Shown: positions 5,851 through 14,004, numbered from the stretch's first letter. The stretch is DNA of 16,297 bases from an uncultured Duganella sp. (GCA_946482335.1 CAMLRG010000124.1:1-16297); one strand, 5' to 3'. The notes: generated by a model from the sequence alone, not told the origin. Numbers and translations: made by a program.

Positions 5851-6897
5851 ATGCGTATGAAACAGTTGTTGACCTCCTTCGTTGTTGGCGCTTCGGCGGC
5901 AATGGCGTTCTCGACCGCCGCTTTCGCTGCGGACATGACCGGTGCAGGCGCAACTTTCCCTTATCCGATCTATGCCAAGTGGGCTGAAGCCTACAAGGCG
6001 AGCACCGGCAATGGCCTGAACTACCAGTCCGTCGGTTCCGGCGCCGGTATCAAGCAGATCAAAGCCAAGACCGTCGATTTCGGCGCTTCCGACATGCCGC
6101 TGAAGCCGGAAGACCTGGATGCAGACGGCCTGATGCAGTTCCCTGCCATCATGGGTGGCGTGGTGACCGTGGTCAACCTGGACGGCATTGCGCCAGGCCA
6201 GCTGAAGCTGACCGGCCAGGTGGTGGCGGACATCTACCTGGGCAAGATCACCGAATGGAACAACGCGGCCATCGCTGCCCTGAACCCGGGCGTGAAGCTG
6301 CCAGCTGCCGAGATCACCGTGGTGCACCGCGCGGACGGCTCCGGCACGTCCTTCCTGTTCACCGACTACCTGTCGAAAGTCAGCCCAGAGTTCAAGACCA
6401 AGGTCGGCGCCGGCACCGCTGTGAAGTGGGTCACCGGCGTGGGCGGCAAGGGCAATGAAGGCGTGGCCGCCAACGTGCAGCGTATCAAGGGCGCGATCGG
6501 CTACGTGGAATGGGCGTACGCCAAGAAGAACAAGATCGCCCACACCCAGCTGAAGAACAAGGACGGCAACTTCGTCCAGCCCGATGACGACAACTTCAAG
6601 GCCGCCGCCGCCAACGCGGAATGGAGCAAGACCCCAGGCTTCGGCGTGGTGCTGACCGACCAGGCCGGCAAGAATTCCTGGCCGATCACCGGCGTGTCCT
6701 TCATCCTGATGCACAAGCAGCAGGCTGACGCCAACAAGGGCAAGGAAGTGATCAAGTTCTTCGACTGGGCCTTCAAGAACGGCGACGCCGCTGCCACCGA
6801 ACTGGATTACGTGCCGCTGCCGGAGAGCGTGGTCAAGCAGGTGCAGGGTGCCTGGAAGGCAAACCTGAAGGATGCTTCGGGCAAGGCGCTGTACTGA
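5851..6897 (+). CDS. pstS: Phosphate ABC transporter, periplasmic phosphate-binding protein PstS
   Basis: PstS captures inorganic phosphate in the periplasm and delivers it to the PstCAB importer. The protein is 348 residues from ATG 5851, close to the E. coli length. It opens with a classical signal peptide (MRMKQLLTSFVVGASAAMAF…) cleaved after AFA at about residue 26. The mature start ADMTGAGATFPYPIYAKW carries the PstS GAGATFPxPxY motif. Phosphate-contacting segments GSGAGI, DFGASDMPL and HRADGSGTSFLFTDYL are all present. AAGAGG (5836-5841) is the ribosome site, which rules out the longer in-frame TTG start at 5773; that would lie upstream of and inside the PHO box. It heads the pst-pho cluster but is separated from pstC by 168 bp containing a large hairpin, consistent with much higher PstS than membrane-component levels. 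Confidence 0.97.
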   Translation: MRMKQLLTSFVVGASAAMAFSTAAFAADMTGAGATFPYPIYAKWAEAYKASTGNGLNYQSVGSGAGIKQIKAKTVDFGASDMPLKPEDLDADGLMQFPAIMGGVVTVVNLDGIAPGQLKLTGQVVADIYLGKITEWNNAAIAALNPGVKLPAAEITVVHRADGSGTSFLFTDYLSKVSPEFKTKVGAGTAVKWVTGVGGKGNEGVAANVQRIKGAIGYVEWAYAKKNKIAHTQLKNKDGNFVQPDDDNFKAAAANAEWSKTPGFGVVLTDQAGKNSWPITGVSFILMHKQQADANKGKEVIKFFDWAFKNGDAAATELDYVPLPESVVKQVQGAWKANLKDASGKALY

Positions 6898-6910
6898 TCT
6901 TCTTCCTTAG

Positions 6911-6990
6911 AACCGGCAAGGCGGGGTCCGACCCGAGGGGCAGACCCCAGGTGGGGTCGGGCCCTTGGGCCTGACCCCGGTTTGCCGGTT
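6911..6990. repeat. 80-bp nested inverted repeat between pstS and pstC (GGGGTC/GACCCC type)
   Basis: The outer arms AACCGGCAA (6911-6919) and TTGCCGGTT (6982-6990) pair perfectly. Inside are two 26-bp arms (6923-6948 and 6953-6978), inverted with about five mismatches around an AGGT loop. Each arm begins GGGGTC and ends GACCCC, so each could also fold on itself. In the pstS transcript this makes a very stable hairpin followed by TTTTAAAAA. It could act as a partial terminator or 3' stabiliser that raises pstS relative to pstCAB. Confidence 0.8.
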
Positions 6991-7037
6991 TTAAAAAGAG
7001 GAAGCTAAGCGGGACGGCTTAAAGTGCAGGCCGCCCC

Positions 7038-7049
7038 GGTTAGCTAACC
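7038..7049. repeat. 12-bp perfect palindrome upstream of pstC
   Basis: GGTTAGCTAACC lies 16 bp before the pstC start codon, where a strong Shine-Dalgarno is otherwise missing. It could be a small RNA hairpin near the pstC initiation site or a protein-binding site. A chance palindrome cannot be excluded. Confidence 0.4.
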
Positions 7050-7065
7050 AAGAAATTACAACTAT

Positions 7066-8085
7066 ATGAGTGCAGAAATCACCTCACCATCCACCCTTCA
7101 GTTATCGGAACCCGCTGCCATGAGTGCCTCCGTAGCTGCAATGCAGTCTGTGGTGCGCAAGCAGCGTATCCAGGACTGGTTCTTCCACAAGATCACGATG
7201 ATATTCGCGCTGACCGTACTGGTAGTACTGGTCGGCATTATCATTTCCCTGGTCATTGGCGCCATGCCGGCCCTGAAGGAATTCGGCCCCCGCTTCATCT
7301 CGACCGTCGAATGGGATCCGGTCAACGACCAGTACGGCGCGGCGATCGCCATCGTCGGCACCCTGGTCAGCTCCGGCATTGCGCTGCTGATCGCTTTCCC
7401 GGTCAGCTTCGGCATTGCGCTGTTCCTGACCGAAGTGTGCCCGGTCTGGCTGCGCCGTCCCTTGGGCACCGCCGTCGAACTGCTGGCCGGCGTGCCATCG
7501 ATCATTTACGGCATGTGGGGCCTGTTCGTATTCGCGCCGCTGTTCGGCGATTACGTGCAGCCGCTGCTCAAATCGACCTTCGGCGCCTTGCCCTGGATCG
7601 GCGTGCTGTTCAAGGGCCCGACCATGGGCATCGGTGTGCTGACCGCCGGCCTGATCCTGGCCGTGATGATCATCCCCTTTATCGCCTCCGTGATGCGCGA
7701 CGTGTTCGAGATCGTGCCGGCCGTGCTGAAGGAATCCGCCTACGGCCTGGGCTGCACCCGCTGGGAAGTGGTGCGCAAGATCGTCCTGCCCTACACCAAG
7801 TCCGGCGTGGTGGGCGGCGTCATGCTGGGCCTCGGCCGCGCCCTGGGCGAGACCATGGCCGTCACCTTCGTCATCGGCAACGCCAACAAGCTGACCGCCT
7901 CGCTGTTCTCGCCGGGTAACTCGATCGCATCCACCCTGGCCAACGAGTTCGCCGAAGCCGCGTCCACGCTGCACGTCTCCTCGCTGTTCGCGCTGGCGCT
8001 GATCCTGTTTGTCATCACCCTGATCGTCCTGTCCGCCGCCAAGCTGATGTTGATGGGCATGTCGCGCAAGGAGGGCGTGAAATAA
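7066..8085 (+). CDS. pstC: Phosphate ABC transporter permease PstC
   Basis: PstC is one of the two inner-membrane channel subunits of the high-affinity phosphate importer. The 339-residue protein has a polar N-terminal tail of about 40 residues. A first membrane segment follows ([22 protein letters not shown]), then several more. The cytoplasmic EAA-type loop that docks on PstB is [29 protein letters not shown]…[11 protein letters not shown]. It is about 20 residues longer than E. coli PstC, all at the N-terminus. A start at the internal Met19 (7120) is possible and would give a more typical length. Its TAA overlaps the pstA ATG by one base, indicating translational coupling. Confidence 0.96.
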   Translation: MSAEITSPSTLQLSEPAAMSASVAAMQSVVRKQRIQDWFFHKITMIFALTVLVVLVGIIISLVIGAMPALKEFGPRFISTVEWDPVNDQYGAAIAIVGTLVSSGIALLIAFPVSFGIALFLTEVCPVWLRRPLGTAVELLAGVPSIIYGMWGLFVFAPLFGDYVQPLLKSTFGALPWIGVLFKGPTMGIGVLTAGLILAVMIIPFIASVMRDVFEIVPAVLKESAYGLGCTRWEVVRKIVLPYTKSGVVGGVMLGLGRALGETMAVTFVIGNANKLTASLFSPGNSIASTLANEFAEAASTLHVSSLFALALILFVITLIVLSAAKLMLMGMSRKEGVK

Positions 8086-8942
8086 TGAATTCCCAGATCA
8101 ATCCTGTGTACCGCAAGCGCCTGTTCGTGCACCGCATCGGCATGTTCCTGTCGGTGGCGGCCATGTCGCTCGGCCTGTTCGCCCTGCTGTGGATCCTGGC
8201 CACGCTGCTGATCAACGGCTTCTCCGGCCTCAGCGCCACCCTGTTCATGGCCGACACCCCGGCCCCGGGCAGCGACGGCGGCGGCCTGCGCAACGCCATC
8301 GTCGGCTCGCTGATGATGGTGGGCCTGTCCACGCTCGTGTCGACCCCGATCGGCATCCTGGCCGGCATCTACCTGGCCGAATACGGCGAAGAGAACAAGG
8401 TGGCCCAGCTCACCCGCTTCGTCACCGACATCATGCTGTCGGCGCCATCGATCGTGATCGGCCTGTTCGTGTACGCCCTGTACGTGGCCAACGTCAAGCA
8501 CTTCTCCGGCTATGCCGGCTCCATCGCGCTGTCGCTGATCGCCATCCCGGTGGTGGTGCGCACCACCGACAACATGCTCAAGCTGGTGCCGAACTCGCTG
8601 CTGGAAGCGGCCTACGCGCTGGGCGCGCCGCGCTGGAAGGTGTCGATGATGGTGCGCCTGCGCGCCGTCAAGGCCGGCGTGGTGACCGGTGTGCTGCTGG
8701 CCGTGGCCCGCGTTTCGGGCGAAACCGCGCCGCTGTTGTTTACCGCCCTGAACAACCAGTTCTTCAGCGCCGACATGAACCAGCCGCTGGCCAACCTGCC
8801 TGTGGTGATCTTCCAGTTCGCCATGAGCCCTTACGACAACTGGCGCGCCCTGGCATGGGGCGGCGCACTGCTGGTGACCTTCAGCGTCCTGGCACTGAAC
8901 ATCCTGTCGCGCACCGTGTTCGCGCAAAAAGCACCAAAATAA
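8085..8942 (+). CDS. pstA: Phosphate ABC transporter permease PstA
   Basis: PstA is the second channel subunit and pairs with PstC in the inner membrane. The 285-residue protein has a first membrane segment near residues 20-43 and further hydrophobic segments. The family-typical region TPIGILAGIYLAEYG is followed by the EAA loop EAAYALGAPRWKVSMMVRLRAV and ARVSGETAPLLFT. The length is normal. The ATG overlaps the pstC stop (TAATG), and pstB starts 12 bp after its stop, so it belongs to one transcription and translation unit. Confidence 0.97.
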   Translation: MNSQINPVYRKRLFVHRIGMFLSVAAMSLGLFALLWILATLLINGFSGLSATLFMADTPAPGSDGGGLRNAIVGSLMMVGLSTLVSTPIGILAGIYLAEYGEENKVAQLTRFVTDIMLSAPSIVIGLFVYALYVANVKHFSGYAGSIALSLIAIPVVVRTTDNMLKLVPNSLLEAAYALGAPRWKVSMMVRLRAVKAGVVTGVLLAVARVSGETAPLLFTALNNQFFSADMNQPLANLPVVIFQFAMSPYDNWRALAWGGALLVTFSVLALNILSRTVFAQKAPK

Positions 8943-8954
8943 CGAGTACAGATC

Positions 8955-9719
8955 ATGACCCAAGCAAGCAAAATCATTGAAATCTCCGGCCTGAACTTCT
9001 ACTACGGCAAGACGCGCAGCCTGCACAACGTCAACCTCGACATCCACGAAAAGAAGGTCACCGCCTTCATCGGCCCGTCCGGCTGCGGCAAGTCGACCCT
9101 GCTGCGCACCCTGAACCGCATGTACGACCTGTACCCCGGCCAGCGCGCCGAGGGCGCGATCCGTTACCGCGGACGCAATATCCTGGAAGCAGGCCTGGAC
9201 GTCAACATGCTGCGCGCCAAGGTCGGCATGGTGTTCCAGAAACCGACCCCGTTCCCGATGTCGATCTACGACAATATCGCTTTCGGTGTGCGCCTGTACG
9301 AAGACCTGTCGAAGGGTGAGATGGACGAGCGCGTGGAATGGGCGCTGAAGAAGGCCGCCTTGTGGGGCGAAGTGAAGGACAAGCTGTCCAAGAGCGGCCT
9401 GTCGCTGTCGGGCGGCCAGCAGCAGCGCCTGTGCATCGCGCGCGGCGTGGCGGTGAAGCCGGACGTGCTGCTGCTGGACGAACCGACTTCCGCGCTGGAC
9501 CCGATTTCCACCTCCAAGATCGAAGAACTGATCTCCGAGCTGAAAGAGGACTACACCATCGCCATCGTGACCCACAACATGCAGCAGGCCGCGCGCTGCT
9601 CCGACTACACCGCCTATATGTACCTGGGCGAACTGGTGGAGTTCGGCGAGACCGACCAGATTTTCATGAACCCTGTGCGCAAAGAGACCCAGGACTACAT
9701 CACCGGCCGTTTCGGCTAA
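8955..9719 (+). CDS. pstB: Phosphate ABC transporter ATP-binding protein PstB
   Basis: PstB hydrolyses ATP to drive phosphate import through PstCA and also takes part in signalling to PhoR through PhoU. All ABC motifs are intact in the 254-residue protein: Walker [10 protein letters not shown] (40-48), Q-loop Q95 in [15 protein letters not shown], signature LSGGQ (151-155), Walker B VLLLDEP (171-177), and switch His H207 (THNMQQA). The [12 protein letters not shown] and [20 protein letters not shown] segments are characteristic of PstB rather than other importers; here the latter reads [16 protein letters not shown]. The gene is followed by phoU after 24 bp. Confidence 0.98.
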   Translation: MTQASKIIEISGLNFYYGKTRSLHNVNLDIHEKKVTAFIGPSGCGKSTLLRTLNRMYDLYPGQRAEGAIRYRGRNILEAGLDVNMLRAKVGMVFQKPTPFPMSIYDNIAFGVRLYEDLSKGEMDERVEWALKKAALWGEVKDKLSKSGLSLSGGQQQRLCIARGVAVKPDVLLLDEPTSALDPISTSKIEELISELKEDYTIAIVTHNMQQAARCSDYTAYMYLGELVEFGETDQIFMNPVRKETQDYITGRFG

Positions 9720-9743
9720 CCAGAACAAGAGAGAGAAGACATC

Positions 9744-10442
9744 ATGATGGGCGAACATTCCTCCAAAGCATACGACACCGAACTCGAAGGCATCCGCTCC
9801 AAAGTGCTGCTGATGGGCGGCCTGGTCGAGACCCAGTTCCTCGACGCGATGACCTGCTTCCGCATCGGCAACCTCGAACGCGCCGAGCGCGTGATTGCCG
9901 AAGATGCCAACGTCAACCAGCTGGAAGTGCAGCTGGACGACCAGTGCAGCCACCTGATCGTCAAGCGCCAGCCGACCGCCAACGACTTGCGCACCGTGAT
10001 GGCCACGCTGAAGGTGATCACCGACCTGGAACGCATCGGCGACGAAGCGGCCAAGATCGCGCGCATTGCCAAGGCCTTGCATGGCCGCGGCGCCGTGACC
10101 CTGAACCATTACGAAATGGTGCGCACCATTGCCACCGCCACCAGCGACCTGCTGCACGACGCGCTGGACGCCTTTGCCCGCAGCGACGAGAAGCAGGCGC
10201 TGGAACTGATCGCCCAGGACGCGGTGATCGACCACGAATACCGCTCCATCATGCGCAACCTGATCACCTTCATGATGGAAGATCCGCGTACCATCTCGGC
10301 GGCGCTCGATACGATGTGGGTGGCCAAGGCCATCGAGCGCATCGGCGACCACGCGAAGAATATCGCCGAATACGTGATCTACGTGGTGGAAGGCAAGGAT
10401 ATCCGCCACTCCCACTCGGTGACCCAAGAAGCAAGCAAATAA
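9744..10442 (+). CDS. phoU: Phosphate signalling protein PhoU
   Basis: PhoU links the Pst transporter to the PhoR kinase and keeps the Pho regulon off when phosphate is plentiful. The 232-residue all-helical protein shows the two PhoU repeats with their metal-binding E/DxxxD motifs: DLERIGDEAAKIAR in the first half and AIERIGDHAKNIAEYVIYVVEG in the second. AGAGAGAAG precedes the start, and either ATG of the ATGATG pair (9744 or 9747) could be used. The TAA overlaps the phoB ATG by one base, so PhoU and PhoB synthesis is coupled. Confidence 0.97.
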   Translation: MMGEHSSKAYDTELEGIRSKVLLMGGLVETQFLDAMTCFRIGNLERAERVIAEDANVNQLEVQLDDQCSHLIVKRQPTANDLRTVMATLKVITDLERIGDEAAKIARIAKALHGRGAVTLNHYEMVRTIATATSDLLHDALDAFARSDEKQALELIAQDAVIDHEYRSIMRNLITFMMEDPRTISAALDTMWVAKAIERIGDHAKNIAEYVIYVVEGKDIRHSHSVTQEASK

Positions 10443-11134
10443 TGGCGTCCGACAAAACGACGGTACTGATTGTTGAAGATGAGCCGGCGATCGTCGAGCT
10501 GGTAAGGTTTTCGCTGCGCGAAGCGGGCTGGCATTGCGTGGTGGCGCAGTCGACGCAGGAAGCATGGGAGGTCCTGCAGACCCGCACCCCGCAGCTGGTG
10601 CTGCTGGACTGGATGCTGCCCGACCAGAGCGGCTTGCGCCTGCTGGCGCGCATCCGCGGCGACCGCCATTTCGCCAACGTGCCGGTGATCATGCTGACGG
10701 CGAAAAGCATGGAGGAAGACAAGCTGGCAGGCTTGAATGGCGGCGCCGACGATTACATCACCAAACCGTTCTCGCCGCGCGAACTGCTGGCCCGGGCCCG
10801 TGCGCTGCTGCGCCGCAAGAGTCCCGAGCTGGCCGAGACGCAGCTGAAAGCCGGCCCGGTCACGCTGGACCCGGTCAGCTGCACGGTGTCGATGAACGAT
10901 AACAAGATCGACATCGGCCACGCCGAATACAAGCTGCTCAAGTTCTTCATGGCCCATCCCGAGCGCGTCTTCTCGCGCAGCCAGCTGCTGGACAAGGTGT
11001 GGGGCGACCATGTGGTGATCGAAGAGCGCACGGTGGACGTCCACGTGCTGCGCCTGCGCAAGGCGCTGAAGGATGCCGAGCACTTGATCAAGACGGTGCG
11101 CAGCGTCGGGTATATGCTGACCGAGAAGCCATGA
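10442..11134 (+). CDS. phoB: Phosphate regulon response regulator PhoB
   Basis: PhoB is the DNA-binding activator of phosphate-starvation genes. The 230-residue protein has a receiver domain with the acidic pocket E12-D13 (VEDEP). The phospho-acceptor is D56 (LLDWMLPD), with T86 and K108 (TKPF) also present. The C-terminal OmpR/PhoB winged helix has the recognition-helix region RTVDVHVLRLRKAL and ends VRSVGYMLTEKP. The start is set by the TAATG overlap with phoU; a much longer open frame upstream is only an out-of-frame continuation through pstB and phoU. The stop overlaps the phoR ATG (ATGA). The PHO boxes upstream of pstS and ppk1 are its predicted targets, so the operon is autoregulated. 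Confidence 0.97.
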   Translation: MASDKTTVLIVEDEPAIVELVRFSLREAGWHCVVAQSTQEAWEVLQTRTPQLVLLDWMLPDQSGLRLLARIRGDRHFANVPVIMLTAKSMEEDKLAGLNGGADDYITKPFSPRELLARARALLRRKSPELAETQLKAGPVTLDPVSCTVSMNDNKIDIGHAEYKLLKFFMAHPERVFSRSQLLDKVWGDHVVIEERTVDVHVLRLRKALKDAEHLIKTVRSVGYMLTEKP

Positions 11135-12444
11135 ATCCAAAAGTAGTGTTCTGGGTGCCGGTCGCGGTGCGGTTGGGCCTGTTGCTGGCGACTGCCGGCC
11201 TCATGTGGTGGTGGTTTGGCGCCCCGGCCGGCATCGTGACCGCCTTCCTCGGCATCCTGGCGGCCGTCTTCATCCAGCTGCGCTACCTGTACCAGTTGAA
11301 CGAATGGCTGGAACAGCCGGAATCGGGCCGCCTGCCCGATGGCTGGGGTGAATGGACCAATATCTTTTCCCGCCTGTACCGCCTGCGCCGCGACGACGAA
11401 AAGAACCAGGCCGAGCTGACCGAATGGCTGGCGCGCTTCCGCCAGGCCATGCACCTGCTGCCGGACGGCGTGGTGATCATGGACGACGTGCTGTTCCTCG
11501 AATGGTGCAACCCGGCAGCCGAACAGCACCTGGGCTTGCAGCAGGCGCGCGACAAGGGCATGCGGGTGACCAACCTGGTGCGCAGCCCGGATTTCATGGA
11601 TTACCTGATCCTGGGCCGCTACGACCAGCCGCTGACTTTGAACTTCCGCGGGCGCAAGCTGGTGGTGCACATCATCCCGTTTGAAAACCGGCGCCAGATC
11701 CTGGTCACGCACGACATCACCGAAACCCAGCGTGCCGAGATGATGCGGCGCGACTTCATCGCCAACGCCTCGCACGAGTTGCGCACGCCGCTGACGGTGA
11801 TCGCCGGCTTCCTCGAAATCGCCGCCTCGATGGAGCTTGATGCCGACACCCGTGCCGCCCACCTGAAGCTGATGATGGAGCAGAGCACGCGCATGCAGCA
11901 CCTGATCGAAGACATGCTGACGCTGTCGCGGCTGGAATCGGTCGACCACCCGATGCGGCCCGAACACGTGCACATCGGCGCCTTGCTGGAGCAAGTGCTG
12001 CACGAAGCGCGCGCGCTCTCGGGCGGCAAGCACGAGATCACGCTGGACGTGCAGGGCGGCGACGTGATGGGCAATATGGACGAATTGCACAGCGCCTTTG
12101 GCAACCTGGTATCGAATGCCGTGCGCTACACGCCGGCCGGCGGCACGATCCGCCTGCGCTGGGAAGACACACCGAGCGGCGTGCAATTCCAGGTGCAGGA
12201 CAATGGCATCGGCATCAGCCCCGAGCATATTTCGCGCCTGACCGAACGCTTCTACCGCGTCGACAAGAGCCGCTCGCGCGAAACGCAAGGTACCGGCCTG
12301 GGCCTCGCGATCGTCAAGCATGTGCTGTTGCGCCACAGCGGCAAGCTGAACATCAGTTCCGAAGCAGGGCAGGGCAGCACCTTCACCGTCAGCCTCCCCA
12401 AATCCCTCGCCTCGACCACAGCCGAGCCCGCGCAAGCGGCCTAA
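11131..12444 (+). CDS. phoR: Phosphate regulon sensor histidine kinase PhoR
   Basis: PhoR phosphorylates PhoB when phosphate is scarce and dephosphorylates it otherwise. The 437-residue protein begins with two membrane segments (about 6-28 and 33-52) with almost no periplasmic loop, as is usual for PhoR. A charged linker and a PAS-like domain (about 95-195, FRQAMHLLPDGVVIMDDVLFLEWCNPAAE) follow. The HisKA phospho-acceptor is H215 (ANASHELRTPLTVI). The ATPase domain has an N-box (FGNLVSNAVRYTPAGG), G1 (DNGIGI) and G2 (GTGLGLAIVKHVL). The ATG overlaps the phoB stop by four bases. It is the last gene of the pst-pho unit and is followed within 10 bp by a large inverted repeat. Confidence 0.97.
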   Translation: MNPKVVFWVPVAVRLGLLLATAGLMWWWFGAPAGIVTAFLGILAAVFIQLRYLYQLNEWLEQPESGRLPDGWGEWTNIFSRLYRLRRDDEKNQAELTEWLARFRQAMHLLPDGVVIMDDVLFLEWCNPAAEQHLGLQQARDKGMRVTNLVRSPDFMDYLILGRYDQPLTLNFRGRKLVVHIIPFENRRQILVTHDITETQRAEMMRRDFIANASHELRTPLTVIAGFLEIAASMELDADTRAAHLKLMMEQSTRMQHLIEDMLTLSRLESVDHPMRPEHVHIGALLEQVLHEARALSGGKHEITLDVQGGDVMGNMDELHSAFGNLVSNAVRYTPAGGTIRLRWEDTPSGVQFQVQDNGIGISPEHISRLTERFYRVDKSRSRETQGTGLGLAIVKHVLLRHSGKLNISSEAGQGSTFTVSLPKSLASTTAEPAQAA

Positions 12445-12452
12445 CCCCACTT

Positions 12453-12542
12453 TTGTCCACCCCGGGGTCAGGAACCAGGGTGGACAAATTGTGCGGCATG
12501 GCCAAGTTTGTCCACCTTGGTTCCTGACCCCGGGGTGGACAA
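12453..12542. repeat. 90-bp near-perfect inverted repeat after phoR
   Basis: Two 35-bp arms (12453-12487 and 12508-12542) are inverted with a single mismatch around a 20-bp loop. Each arm starts TTGTCCACC and ends GGTGGACAA, with GGGGTCAGGAACC or its complement inside. Each arm is therefore itself palindromic at its ends, giving a nested structure. It shares the GGGGTC/GACCCC core with the element after pstS. It could act as a terminator-like barrier or 3' stabiliser for the pst-pho transcript. It may be a non-autonomous repeat of the REP/MITE kind; no target duplication is evident. Confidence 0.85.
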
Positions 12543-12562
12543 TTCTTGGCTTGAGGTAAAAT
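12536..12562 (+). promoter_or_regulatory. Possible promoter for the patatin-like lipoprotein gene
   Basis: TAAAAT (12557-12562) is a reasonable -10, predicting a start near 12569 and a leader of about 30 nt. The best -35 candidate, TGGACA (12536-12541), has a short 15-bp spacer and lies in the right end of the inverted repeat. The -10 is more believable than the -35. Confidence 0.35.
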
Positions 12563-12598
12563 CTGCTCGCCTTAAAACATCAGCAGATTACCCTTTAC

Positions 12599-13579
12599 AT
12601 GCAGCTAAGACGTTTTGCCTTTGCTTTCCTGGCCGCCGCGGTGCTGGCCGGGTGCCAGACTACCTCCACGACCGTCACCACCGACTTGCGGCCCCCGGTC
12701 AAGGCGACCGATGTGCCGCTGGTGTCCGTTGAGCCGCCGCTGCCGTCGCATCCGGCCCAGCCGCCTGCGCCCGTCCTGCGCAAAGTGAAGATCGGCCTCG
12801 CCCTGGGCGGCGGCGCCGCGCGTGGCTTTGCCCATATCGGGGTGATCAAGGCCCTCGAGGCGCAGGGCATCGTGCCGGACCTGGTCGTCGGCACCAGCGC
12901 CGGCTCGGTGGTCGGTGCGCTGTATGCGGCCGGCAATAATGCCAGCGCCTTGCAGAAGATGGCGAATGACATGGATGAGGCGGCGATTTCGGACTGGGCG
13001 CTGCCCCTGTTCAGCAAGTCGTCCGGCGTGCTGAAAGGCGAAGCCCTGCAGGCTTTCGTCAACAAGGCGGTCAACCATCGCACCATCGAAAAATTGAAAA
13101 TCCCCTTCGGCGCCGTGGCGTCGGACTTGAAAACCGGCCAGCCAATCCTGTTCCAGCGCGGGAATACCGGTATGGCGGTGCGCGCCAGTTCGGCCGTGCC
13201 GGGCGTGTTCCAGCCAGTGAAGATCGGCGAGCACACCTACGTCGACGGCGGCCTGGTGGCACCGGTGCCGGTGCGCTTTGCCCGCGAAATGGGGGCGGAA
13301 TTCATCATCGCGGTGAATATCTCGACCCAGGCCGAGGCGCAAGCCACCAATTCCTCGCTGGAAGTCATCATGCAAACCTTTTCCATCATGGGGCAGCGCA
13401 TCAACCAGCTCGAGTTGCGCGATGCCGACATCGTGATCCAGCCGCCGTTGGGCAAGATGGCTTCCAACGATTTCAATAACCGCGTCGGCGCCATGCAGGC
13501 GGGCGAGCGGGCAACCCTGGCGGTCATGGCGCAGCTCAAGCAAAAGCTGAAGGCGCGCCGTGAAATGCCGCTGCAATAA
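12599..13579 (+). CDS. Patatin-like phospholipase lipoprotein (RssA-type)
   Basis: This 326-residue protein combines a lipoprotein signal with a bacterial patatin-like phospholipase domain, which hydrolyses acyl esters with a Ser-Asp dyad. The lipobox is LAGC with C19 as the lipidated residue; +2 is Gln, so outer-membrane sorting is expected. A Pro-rich linker (about 32-60) leads to the catalytic domain. The oxyanion loop is GGGAARG (70-76), the nucleophile S100 lies in GTSAG, and the catalytic D216 is in DGG. It matches RssA/YchK-type proteins in the core, but those usually lack a lipoprotein signal. The start is ATG 12599. The true substrate cannot be read from sequence. It ends 17 bp before the GlcG-like gene, so the two are probably co-transcribed. 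Confidence 0.88.
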   Translation: MQLRRFAFAFLAAAVLAGCQTTSTTVTTDLRPPVKATDVPLVSVEPPLPSHPAQPPAPVLRKVKIGLALGGGAARGFAHIGVIKALEAQGIVPDLVVGTSAGSVVGALYAAGNNASALQKMANDMDEAAISDWALPLFSKSSGVLKGEALQAFVNKAVNHRTIEKLKIPFGAVASDLKTGQPILFQRGNTGMAVRASSAVPGVFQPVKIGEHTYVDGGLVAPVPVRFAREMGAEFIIAVNISTQAEAQATNSSLEVIMQTFSIMGQRINQLELRDADIVIQPPLGKMASNDFNNRVGAMQAGERATLAVMAQLKQKLKARREMPLQ

Positions 13580-13596
13580 GAAGGAAAAGAGAGAAA

Positions 13597-14001
13597 ATGC
13601 TGACCAAACCAGTCCTGTCACTGGAGGACGTGAAGAAAATCGCGGCCGCCGCCGAGGCGGAAGCCGTCAAGAACAAGTGGGCAGTGTGCATTGCCATCGT
13701 CGATGACGGCGGCCACCTGCTGTGGCTGCAACGCCTGGACGGCGCGGCACCGCTGTCCTCGCATATCGCCCCTGCCAAGGCGCGCGTGGCCGCCCTGGGC
13801 CGCCGCGAATCCAAAATCTACGAAGACATGATCAATGGCGGCCGCACCTCCTTCGTCGGGGTGCCGATGGTGGAAGCGCCGCTGGAAGGCGGCGTCAACA
13901 TCGTGGTCGACGGCCACACCGTCGGCGCTGTCGGCGTCTCGGGCGTGAAGTCGAACGAAGACGCGCAAGTGGCCAAGGCCGGCATCGCCGCCCTGGGATA
14001 A
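13597..14001 (+). CDS. GlcG/HbpS-family protein (DUF336, heme-binding-like)
   Basis: The 134-residue protein is a typical compact member of the GlcG/HbpS (formerly DUF336) family. Known members include the heme-binding HbpS and proteins encoded beside glycolate oxidase. Typical segments are LSLEDVKKIAAAAEAEA, CIAIVDDGGHLLWLQRLDGA, PAKARVAALGRRES and GGVNIVVDGHTVGAVGVSG. No signal peptide is seen, so it is probably cytoplasmic. A purine-rich ribosome site (GAAGGAAAAGAG) precedes ATG 13597. The genetic context (a lipoprotein phospholipase upstream, solute-binding proteins downstream) gives no clear role; specific heme or small-molecule binding is not established by the sequence. Confidence 0.85.
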   Translation: MLTKPVLSLEDVKKIAAAAEAEAVKNKWAVCIAIVDDGGHLLWLQRLDGAAPLSSHIAPAKARVAALGRRESKIYEDMINGGRTSFVGVPMVEAPLEGGVNIVVDGHTVGAVGVSGVKSNEDAQVAKAGIAALG

Positions 14002-14004
14002 TTC

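Noticed and set aside
7791..10565. A 924-codon open frame on the minus strand across pstC to phoB
   Set aside because: It is antisense to five well-identified genes, is rich in His, Gln, Gly, Val and Ala as expected from the mirror of GC-rich codons, and shows no recognisable domain.
10753..12450. A 565-codon minus-strand frame opposite phoB and phoR
   Set aside because: It is antisense to intact phoB and phoR motifs and has shadow-type composition; no ribosome site or domain is visible.
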